Shown here piece after piece: positions 57,874 to 64,000 of a stretch of 64,000 nt of DNA (position 1 is the first letter of the stretch; the number at the start of each line of letters is the position of its first letter). This stretch comes from Rhizobium sp. RU20A (GTDB lineage: Bacteria > Pseudomonadota > Alphaproteobacteria > Rhizobiales > Rhizobiaceae). Under the pieces are notes generated by a model. The model was not told where the DNA came from and did not search any database. It saw only the letters and a program-made list of their open reading frames with translations. Both the position numbers and the translations under genes were made by a program. The stretch is from assembly GCF_900155885.1 (NCBI RefSeq), contig NZ_FTMB01000005.1, forward strand, positions 204,069 through 268,068. Direction: 5' to 3'.

Positions 57874-58547
57874 GATCTTGCCTCCGATTATCGTAGATAC
57901 GTTCGTCTGAACGCTGGCATCAAAATGATTTCAAAAGGCTTAGTTCTTTGTGCCAATTCCCCCAGTTCGACCGCATTTCGCGTTGTATTTTCACAGGATT
58001 GGCCCTGTTGAAGAGCTATTGCTACCATTGGTGCGTCTGTCGAGTGATAGGTTCGCGTCACCTTCCTGCCTTTGAATGCGGACAGGGCGCGACGAGCCAG
58101 TCGTGCGGTGTGTTACAGCCCGGAAACGGGACACATCTTTAGAATTTTAGCAAATCTCGACAGGGTTCGCCGCTCTCCCGGTAACCACGTTCACCGGCCT
58201 CGCGTGAATTAAGATGGTGCGCAGGGCCTGCGCCTCGATCCCGCGCTGTTTCGCCGGTCGAAATGTCTCAAGTGACGTAAAATGTTGATTTTAATCACGA
58301 TTTCGCTTGCCCTTCGCAGCGTTGGAAAGTGAGAGCTGCGGTGCGGCAGGCCCTGATCCGAGATGCGGCAGCCGTGGGCGTGGCAATTCGGTAAAATTGC
58401 TCGGATCGACTTAAATGGCGGGAAAACCCTGTTCTGTAGTGTGAGGTCAGTGGGGAACGAGAGCGGGCAAGCTTTCGTCAGCATCACGCGAACCCCGACC
58501 GAGATGAACTCGGAGAAGAAGCTCGAAGAAGCTCACGAAGGACAGGG
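57874..58547. other. Long intergenic region upstream of the LapG-type protease
   Basis: 674 bp without a supported gene, AT-richer than its flanks. Small inverted repeats include GCAATT/AATTGC at 58383-58400. It should hold the promoters of the divergent binding-protein and cysteine protease genes. A GAAGCTC direct repeat (about 58515-58535) lies just ahead of the protease gene. Confidence 0.5.
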
Positions 58548-59096
58548 ATGATGTTGAAGAAAATTATCGCGACGCTTGCCGTCTTTGCCGCCGTCAGCGG
58601 TTTTACCGCACCTTCGGCCAATGCATTCAATGTTGGCAACTTTGGTGGTCGCGTGCTCAGCGAGAGCCGCGCGCCGAAGGGTTATGTCGCCTTTTGCCGC
58701 AGCAATCCGTCGGAGTGCAAGGCTGACGGCGTCGGCATGGTCAGCTACAACTCGCATATTCGCTCGCTGATCACGACCGTCAACAACCGCGTCAACCGCA
58801 GCATGAGCGCACGCAACGATATGGGTGCCGACGTCTGGACGGTCAACGCCACCTCCGGCGACTGCGAAGACTTTGCGCTGACAAAGCGCAGCCAGCTGAT
58901 CCGCGCCGGAGTGCCGGCAGGTGCCCTTCGAATGGCCGTGGTCGTTACGCCGCGCGGCATCGGTCATGCCGTTCTGGTGGTCAAGACCAATCGCGGCGAG
59001 TTCGTGCTCGACAACCTGCGCAAGTCGATCGTCAAGCGCAACCAGACCGGCTACGCCTTCCTGCGCGTCGCCTCCGCCAATCCGATGCGCTGGTAA
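58548..59096 (+). CDS. Transglutaminase-like cysteine peptidase (LapG/BTLCP family)
   Basis: A 182-residue secreted protein. The signal peptide ends after Ala26 (SANA-FNVG). The catalytic triad is Cys106 (SGDCEDFAL), His140 (GIGHAVLVV) and Asp155 (VLDNLR). This family includes LapG, which cuts large surface adhesins under c-di-GMP control through LapD. Its neighbour on the other side of the gap is a GGDEF-EAL protein, but that protein lacks a clear LapD-like short periplasmic domain. Rhizobia carry several paralogs, so the substrate is uncertain. GAAGGACAGGG precedes the ATG and a good terminator follows. Confidence 0.87.
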   Translation: MMLKKIIATLAVFAAVSGFTAPSANAFNVGNFGGRVLSESRAPKGYVAFCRSNPSECKADGVGMVSYNSHIRSLITTVNNRVNRSMSARNDMGADVWTVNATSGDCEDFALTKRSQLIRAGVPAGALRMAVVVTPRGIGHAVLVVKTNRGEFVLDNLRKSIVKRNQTGYAFLRVASANPMRW

Positions 59097-59161
59097 CAGG
59101 GATGCCTGGGGCGGCCGCGCTGCCCCGCTTCTGATCGGATGTTCTCCAGCATGCAGGAATA

Positions 59162-59206
59162 GAGGCAATCCGGGTGAACCGATGTTCGCCGGGATTGCCT
59201 CGTTTT
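59162..59206 (+). terminator. Intrinsic terminator after the cysteine peptidase
   Basis: GAGGCAATCC (59162-59171) pairs with GGATTGCCTC (59192-59201), with an inner stem GGTGAAC/GTTCGCC and tetraloop CGAT. GTTTT follows. Confidence 0.9.
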
Positions 59207-59333
59207 GTTGGGCTTGCTTACGATCGCGGGTGACTCTGCGCCGCGTGACCAAACAGGGGCCGCTTCCGAGACGTGATGCGGCCGACATGGCATGCCGTCA
59301 TATCGGCTCTCGGCCCCCACAGAACACAAATGG

Positions 59334-59364
59334 AAAAACCTCAGGCATCATGCAATGCCTGAGG
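59334..59364 (-). terminator. Intrinsic terminator of the small secreted protein gene
   Basis: Perfect 10-bp arms CCTCAGGCAT (59339-59348) and ATGCCTGAGG (59355-59364), with A5 at 59334-59338, which is a T tract on the minus strand. It lies 45 bp after the stop at 59410. Confidence 0.88.
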
Positions 59365-59409
59365 TCAGCCTCCCCTGCGGGAAGGAATTCAACTGAGACC
59401 GTGGAGGTC

Positions 59410-59871
59410 TTACGTGGCGCTCGGCGGGGTGCCGTTGAGCTGCAACGGACGGTCACGATCCGCATTGCCGTCACCCGTCACATCGCCGCCGGCCGTGGGC
59501 CCAGTAGCGGTCGGACCGGGCGTAGGACCTACGTCTGCGGTCGACGGCAGCGAGTCTGCGATGCTTGCCATCTGCTCGGTGTTCACGCCGGCCTGCTGAG
59601 CGGCAGCGGCGACCACGCCCGAGGCATTTGTGTTCTTATAAGCCTGAGCGGCAACCGCGAGGCGCTGCGCGGCCGGGACCCTAGCGAGCGCCACACGGAC
59701 TGCCGCAATCTTGGCAGCCTGGGACAGAGCCGGGTTTGCGACGATCGTCTGGATCTGCAACACAACGCCAGCCGCCTGGATCTGTGCCGGCGCAGCCTGC
59801 GCATAAGCCTCGCCTACGAGGCCGAGCGTCGAAAATGCCAAAAGTACGGGTACGAGATACCTATTTTTCAT
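59410..59871 (-). CDS. Secreted Ala-rich protein of unknown function
   Basis: A 153-residue protein with a signal peptide (MKNRYLVPVLLAFSTLGLVGEAYA, cleavage about residue 24). The mature part is rich in Ala and Val with repeated AAKIAAVRVALARVPAAQRLAVAAQA helices, then a Gly/Asp/Pro/Thr-rich tail (TPGPTATGPTAGGDVTGDGNADRD) that is probably disordered and might bind calcium. No known domain is recognised. It has its own terminator. Its location between a cysteine protease and polysaccharide genes suggests an envelope or matrix role, but that is conjecture. Confidence 0.65.
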   Translation of the reverse strand: MKNRYLVPVLLAFSTLGLVGEAYAQAAPAQIQAAGVVLQIQTIVANPALSQAAKIAAVRVALARVPAAQRLAVAAQAYKNTNASGVVAAAAQQAGVNTEQMASIADSLPSTADVGPTPGPTATGPTAGGDVTGDGNADRDRPLQLNGTPPSAT

Positions 59872-60456
59872 TGCAGACCTCCTGCGTGCTTAAATCGAGA
59901 GCGTTATTACATTTTTCTTAATGCATGACAATAGGCCTCAGAGAATAGCCGAATGGATCTGATTTGGCCAGAAACAGTTTGTGCCATAATGAAACGGCTC
60001 GACTCCGTGGGGCGCAAATAATCTTTACGGGCATCCTGCGCCGGTACATGGCGTTGCAGTCAGAAAAATGCCATTAAATCCATCCAATCCAATGGATTAA
60101 AACACATCCAGTAATTCTTGCCAACTGAATTTTTTATCTATTTTTCTTCTTTTGAAACTAAAAGTTGCAGTTCCGTATCGTTCTCCTGCATGCTGTTGCA
60201 CCCAAAAATGGTTGCGGAATCAATTTCGGCGTCCTGGCTCGGGGCTTTCAGCCTGCCGTTGGTGTGCCTGTTTTCACGGAGAAAGCGGGGTGCGACGGTT
60301 CTGAGAAAGTGCGACCTGACTTACAAAGGAGCACTTGCCTCGAATTCAATACGATATATTTGGATGAAATTAAATCGAGCCGTGTAGGAAAGCAGGCAGC
60401 GTTCTGGCCAGCAATGACGGCTCGGGCTTTCTGACATATCCGATCTGGTGAGGACC
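59872..60456. other. AT-rich intergenic region
   Basis: 585 bp with no supported gene. A small inverted repeat AATCC-AAT-GGATT is at 60086-60098 with an ATCCA direct repeat beside it. It should hold the promoter of the polysaccharide-locus gene at 60457 and of the divergent secreted protein. Confidence 0.5.
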
Positions 60457-61134
60457 ATGGCGCGATCGAGGGAAAATGTCGTTCCCCTATACATTTCTGC
60501 GGCGGCCGGACTTGTCCTTTGCTTTGCCAGCGTCGCTCTGTTCTTCAGTGAAACACGCATATTCGCAAGGCCTGATGAAACGGCTCCGGAATTTGCGGAC
60601 TTTCTGACGAGCGACGCCAATCAGTCTTCCCTGTCATCGTATTCGAAGGTCATCGTTCTTGCCGATTGCTGGTACGGGCTCAATCCCCCGGCAAATGCGC
60701 CCAATATCCTGGCCAGGAGGCTCGCCATTGCAAAACGATGTCGGTCGATCGCGGGGGAGATCGCCGAGGCGATGCCCTCCAACGGCCTTGCCTGGGTCGT
60801 GCGGGCGCAATCGGCGCTCGTTCGCGGCGATATCGATGGATTTCTCTCCGATTTAAAACTGTCCCAAAGGGTGACTCCGAACGAGGCGGCCAAGGCGCGG
60901 CTGCGCGTGATCCTTGCCGAGGCCAATATGGCGCTGCTCGACGAACCGGCGCGTCAGGCTCACATTTCCGATATCAGGATGCTGGCCGGAACCACGGAGG
61001 GCATGCGCTGGATCGCTCAGCGGTATCTCGCCAACCCCGAGTACCGTGAAACGATCGTGCAGGTGATCGAAAGTCTACCGGACGAACGCCAGCGGAGATT
61101 TCTGGGTGAGCTGAAGAATTCCCCATCGACCTGA
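60457..61134 (+). CDS. Membrane-anchored protein of unknown function in polysaccharide locus
   Basis: A protein of about 225 residues with one N-terminal helix (VVPLYISAAAGLVLCFASVALFF) and a soluble, mostly helical C-terminal part with TPR-like helix pairs (LAWVVRAQSALVRGDIDGFLSDLKLSQRVTPNEAAKARLRVILAEANMALL). GGTGAGG lies just before the ATG at 60457; a GTG at 60448 is an alternative start. The O-antigen ligase gene begins 37 bp after the stop, so it is in the same operon. It may be an accessory factor in polymer assembly or export. Confidence 0.65.
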   Translation: MARSRENVVPLYISAAAGLVLCFASVALFFSETRIFARPDETAPEFADFLTSDANQSSLSSYSKVIVLADCWYGLNPPANAPNILARRLAIAKRCRSIAGEIAEAMPSNGLAWVVRAQSALVRGDIDGFLSDLKLSQRVTPNEAAKARLRVILAEANMALLDEPARQAHISDIRMLAGTTEGMRWIAQRYLANPEYRETIVQVIESLPDERQRRFLGELKNSPST

Positions 61135-61171
61135 GCCTTCCGTGGCGGGTTTTTTCTTTTCAAACAGGTAT

Positions 61172-62563
61172 ATGTCCTTGATCGGCGAAACAAACAGCAT
61201 CCGCTACAAGACCAACGGCTTCCTGATGTGGGCCGTAACGGCCATCGTGCTGGTCATGCCCCTGTTTCTGGGAGCCAACCGGCCCGGCGTGTGGGCGCTG
61301 ACGGCCGCGCTCCTGTTTGCAACGGCCAGTCTCTATTTCCTGCGGCTTGCACTCGCCGGCGTCACGCCGCGCAAGTCGGTGTCGGCCTTTCCGCTGATCT
61401 GGGGCCTGTTCCTGGCGCTGACGGTCTACATCGCCATCCAGTTCCTGCCGGTGGCGCGCCTCCTGCCTGGGGCCTTGCTGTGGTGGCCGGCGGATGTGCC
61501 TGCGAGCGCCACCATTTCCGTTTCGCCCGGCGATACGCTCTTTGCGCTGCTGCGGTGGCTCAGCTACGGTCTGCTCTTCTACATGGCGGTACAGATCGCC
61601 GCGAACCGGACACGCGCCGCCACCTTCCTATCCGTCATGTATGTCGTCGTCGTCCTACATGCGGCCTACGGCGCGATCATGTTGCTGCAGTTCAACGACA
61701 CGATCCTCTTCAGCGAGAAGTGGAGCTACGAGGGGTCTGCCACCGGGGCCTTCGTCAATCGCAATTCCTTCGCGACGTTCCTCGCCTTTGGCTGCGTGCT
61801 CGGGGTCAGCCTCATTCTGGAAGAGCTGTTCACGCCGATTGAGCGCCGGCCGCAATCGACCGGCTTTCGCTACGGCTCCAATCGCAATCTCATTCTCAAC
61901 CTCACCGGTCTCGCCATCATCGCATCCGTGCTTGTGATGACCAATTCGCGCATGGGCAATTTCGTCGCGCTGGCCGGCGTGCTGGTCGTCTCGCTGATGG
62001 CGATTGCGAAATCGGATACGGTCCGGGGCCGCTATTCCGCGCTGGCTGCGGTGGTCCTGGCGAGCTTCGGCCTGCTCCTTGCCCTCTACGGTGGCGGTCT
62101 TCTCGAACGGGTGGGTGCCGTGGGGACGGATGCGGATACGCGCCTTAGCCTCTACAAGCAGGCGATCGAGATGATCGCGGCCCGTCCGCTCACCGGCTTT
62201 GGCGGCTCCTCGTTCGAATATGCCTATCCGCTGTTCCACCAATTGCCCGTGAGCACCGACTTCCTCTGGGACAAGGCGCACAACAGCTACCTGACCCTTT
62301 GGGTCGAATACGGTCTGTTATTTGGCTCGATCCCGATGCTGATCCTGGCCATCATCGCCTGGCGGCTGGTGCGTGCCTTTGCGGCGGCCCCGTTTGTCGA
62401 GGCGCCAATGCTTGCGGGGAGTGGCGTGATCATCGTCGGCGCGCTTCACTCGCTCGTCGATTTCAGCCTGGAGATCCAGGGCGTCACCATGCTCTTCGTG
62501 GTGATCGTCGGTGCCGGCTTCGCCTATGCCGTCCAGTCCGAGCGGCGCGCCACCCGCGACTGA
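61172..62563 (+). CDS. O-antigen ligase family (Wzy_C) membrane protein
   Basis: A 463-residue polytopic membrane protein with about 10-12 hydrophobic segments. The Wzy_C signature is in the large periplasmic loop and after: ARPLTGFGGSSFEYAYP and KAHNSYLTLWVEYGLLFG. Such proteins polymerise or attach polysaccharide units in the periplasm. The ATG at 61172 with AGG upstream is preferred over a GTG at 61142, which has no ribosome site. Whether it acts on lipopolysaccharide or on an exopolysaccharide is not shown; the nearby Wzz/ExoP-like gene favours an exopolysaccharide. Confidence 0.82.
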   Translation: MSLIGETNSIRYKTNGFLMWAVTAIVLVMPLFLGANRPGVWALTAALLFATASLYFLRLALAGVTPRKSVSAFPLIWGLFLALTVYIAIQFLPVARLLPGALLWWPADVPASATISVSPGDTLFALLRWLSYGLLFYMAVQIAANRTRAATFLSVMYVVVVLHAAYGAIMLLQFNDTILFSEKWSYEGSATGAFVNRNSFATFLAFGCVLGVSLILEELFTPIERRPQSTGFRYGSNRNLILNLTGLAIIASVLVMTNSRMGNFVALAGVLVVSLMAIAKSDTVRGRYSALAAVVLASFGLLLALYGGGLLERVGAVGTDADTRLSLYKQAIEMIAARPLTGFGGSSFEYAYPLFHQLPVSTDFLWDKAHNSYLTLWVEYGLLFGSIPMLILAIIAWRLVRAFAAAPFVEAPMLAGSGVIIVGALHSLVDFSLEIQGVTMLFVVIVGAGFAYAVQSERRATRD

Positions 62564-62844
62564 CCGGCGTGGCGCGCGTGCGGGCGCCGTGGCGCCGTTC
62601 GACCTGACGTAGTCGCTGACCGGTCCCCGTTGCGCTGCCGTTGGACCATGCCGAGGGAGGCGGGCCGATGCGCTGCAGACGTCGCCTGCGGGCATGGGTT
62701 CCTGCCTCTTCCGACAAAAGACGAGTTGCTTCGAATTTTATCGATCCACTTAAAGCAGGTGCAGGGGGGCTGCGTGTAGAGTTGTCCTATCGGCGGTCCA
62801 GAAGGGTCGCACAACAAGAAGCAAACAGGACAGGGACAACTTCG

Positions 62845-63207
62845 ATGCTCAAGACCTCGGCAATCGCCATCCTCGCTGCACTGACTGTCACCATCGGTGC
62901 TGCAGGCCCCTCGCATGCTTTCCAGATCGGCAGCTTCGCGCGCCAGCTCGGGACGGCCGTCGCCGCCAGTGGTGCGCCGCTCGCCATGAACCTCGAGCGC
63001 TCCAGCTTCAGCGGCGCCTGCGAAACGCTCGCCTATCGCAGCGCCGCCCGCGCGCCGCAGCTCGCCATCCTCATCCCGGCGGCCAAGGCGACCGTGTCTG
63101 CGCAGGCTGTTGCCCGCGGTGAGGGCGCCGTCGTCTGGTCCTTTGACGTTGCAGCAGGCCAGCCGTTCGTCGTCGCTTCCGCCGATGACATCGGACTGAT
63201 CCAGTAA
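62845..63207 (+). CDS. Small secreted protein of unknown function
   Basis: A 120-residue protein whose signal peptide ends after about Ala25 (PSHA-FQIGSF). The mature protein has one Cys (SGACETLAYRS) and strand-rich segments (APQLAILIPAAKATVSAQAV, FDVAAGQPFVVASADDIGLIQ). No domain is recognised. Its mature start F-Q-I-G-S-F is like that of the cysteine protease at 58548 (F-N-V-G-N-F), suggesting a distant relation or a shared sorting signal. GGACAGGGACAAC precedes the ATG at 62845; the upstream frame is not supported. Confidence 0.65.
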   Translation: MLKTSAIAILAALTVTIGAAGPSHAFQIGSFARQLGTAVAASGAPLAMNLERSSFSGACETLAYRSAARAPQLAILIPAAKATVSAQAVARGEGAVVWSFDVAAGQPFVVASADDIGLIQ

Positions 63208-63221
63208 GACGTTCCCGTCTT
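63206..63221 (+). terminator. Weak terminator candidate after the small secreted protein
   Basis: AAGACG-TTCC-CGTCTT directly at the stop codon, followed by T-C-G-T only. A second hairpin AGAGC-GAA-GCTCT follows at about 63226-63238. Termination is uncertain. Confidence 0.3.
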
Positions 63222-63680
63222 TCGTAGAGCGAAGCTCTCCGTTCCTGCCAGGCAGTGCGCGTTCTGCTTGGTATCACGCGGACGATCGCTGGCCGCAGTC
63301 CATGGCGGCCCGCGCTGGCACGTCTGCCTCCCACCCGTCAGAACGGGTCATGCCGGGGTCCCTTGCGAGGGCAGCCGTCCGGCCGGGATCTCCCGCCGCC
63401 GTGATGCGCGCGCGGGGCTTGGGACTATTATATCCCCAAAATCGAGCGTTTCCGGCTGAGGCGGGCCAGGCATGACTGTCCGTTGTCTATTTGCGCCCGC
63501 ACGCCGTGCAAATGGATGCAAACCTGTGCCCGCGGTGGCACTGCCACGGTGCCTGCCAGCACAGTCAATTTTGCCATTAACTGCGTATGATGAAAGCGTT
63601 TGCTGCACTGTGGCGCTGTGGTACACAAAGGGGCAAATGGAAGACCTGACTTTAAATTATTCATTTAGGAAATTCGTTGG
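63208..63680. other. Intergenic region ahead of the Wzz/ExoP-like gene
   Basis: 473 bp without a supported gene. It becomes AT-rich near 63640-63670, which may mark the promoter of the polysaccharide gene. A GGGA..TATATCCC-like imperfect palindrome is near 63420-63437. Nothing else is clear. Confidence 0.5.
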
Positions 63681-64000
63681 ATGAGTAACGAAATTGATCT
63701 CAAAAGCGTCCTCGGCCTCGTTCGACGCCAGATATGGCTGATCCTCTCCCTGTTTGTCGGCATTACCGTTCTCGGCGTGCTTTTTGCCTATTCGATAAAC
63801 CCGAAATATGCCGGTACAGCGCTCGTCGTCGTCGATCCAACGCCTTCGAACCTTCTGGATCCGCAGGCCCGTCTGACGGGGGGCATCACGGACAATGCCC
63901 GTATCGAGAGCGAGGTGAACATCATCAGCTCCGACGGCGTGCTTCTGGACGTCGTGCGCAGCCAGAACCTGATTTCCGATGACGAGTTCGGCGTCAAGCT
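63681..64000 (+). CDS. Polysaccharide chain-length (Wzz/ExoP-like) protein, cut by window end
   Basis: The first 106 residues of a Wzz-type protein: MSNEIDLKSVLGLVRRQIWLILSL opens with a short cytoplasmic part, then a helix (about residues 19-40), then the periplasmic domain with AGTALVVVDPTPSNLLDP and ARIESEVNIISSDGVLLDVV. This pattern fits the ExoP-like polysaccharide co-polymerases, many of which end in a tyrosine autokinase domain that would lie beyond the window. AGGA at 63667-63670 precedes the ATG. Confidence 0.85.
   Translation, partial: MSNEIDLKSVLGLVRRQIWLILSLFVGITVLGVLFAYSINPKYAGTALVVVDPTPSNLLDPQARLTGGITDNARIESEVNIISSDGVLLDVVRSQNLISDDEFGVK

Overview
The window looks like a chromosomal stretch from a member of the Rhizobiaceae (Agrobacterium/Rhizobium/Shinella/Ensifer type). 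The reasons are a GC-rich base composition with strong third-position GC, the glycogen gene order glgP-glgB-glgC-glgA-pgm-glgX, a soxBDAG sarcosine oxidase operon, an aa3-oxidase subunit IV of the alphaproteobacterial kind, and intergenic palindromic repeats typical of rhizobia. The genus is inference; no rRNA or tRNA gene is present to fix it.

Layout. 1-2.5 kb: a Ni/Co efflux permease (cut by the window edge) with a DUF1007 partner, then a LysR regulator. 2.5-5.8 kb: ornithine/lysine decarboxylase behind a long structured leader, a GNAT acetyltransferase and a LysE-type exporter. 5.9-9.0 kb: heme oxygenase overlapping a bacteriophytochrome HWE kinase-receiver hybrid, so chromophore synthesis and light sensor are one unit. 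9.3-13.5 kb: a glyoxalase-related protein, a His-rich CobW GTPase with a WD40 partner, a creatininase-family amidohydrolase and a divergent MarR regulator. 13.6-16.5 kb: LacI regulator with a 2-hydroxyacid dehydrogenase, and a C26 peptidase. 17-22 kb: a membrane GGDEF-EAL protein, a FeeM-like N-acyltransferase, cytochrome oxidase subunit IV, a TPR lipoprotein and ribosomal protein S21. 22.5-27.6 kb: soxBDAG. 27.9-39.9 kb: MaoC and the full glycogen operon.

40-48 kb holds a TadG-like vWA protein and a three-gene cluster of transglutaminase-like, ATP-grasp/alpha-E and DUF2126 proteins, a predicted peptide-ligation system of unknown product. 48-52.5 kb: a VOC protein with a divergent MarR over a 20-bp palindrome, an AT-rich gene of unknown function, and ilvD. 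52.8-54.4 kb: the periplasmic methionine sulfoxide reductase pair msrPQ. 54.4-57.9 kb: a periplasmic polyamine-type binding protein whose stop codon overlaps the start of a membrane GGDEF-EAL protein, arranged like the Vibrio cholerae NspS-MbaA polyamine sensor. 58.5-64 kb: small secreted proteins (one a LapG-type cysteine protease) and the start of a polysaccharide locus (O-antigen ligase, Wzz/ExoP-like protein cut by the window end).

The most interesting items are the putative polyamine-to-c-di-GMP sensor pair, seen with an ornithine decarboxylase behind a speF-like leader in the same window; the amidoligase-type cluster; the AT-rich orphan gene; and several regulatory palindromes. Cyclic-di-GMP signalling recurs: two GGDEF-EAL proteins, a LapG-type protease and an exopolysaccharide locus. 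No CRISPR array, prophage, insertion sequence or tRNA was seen.
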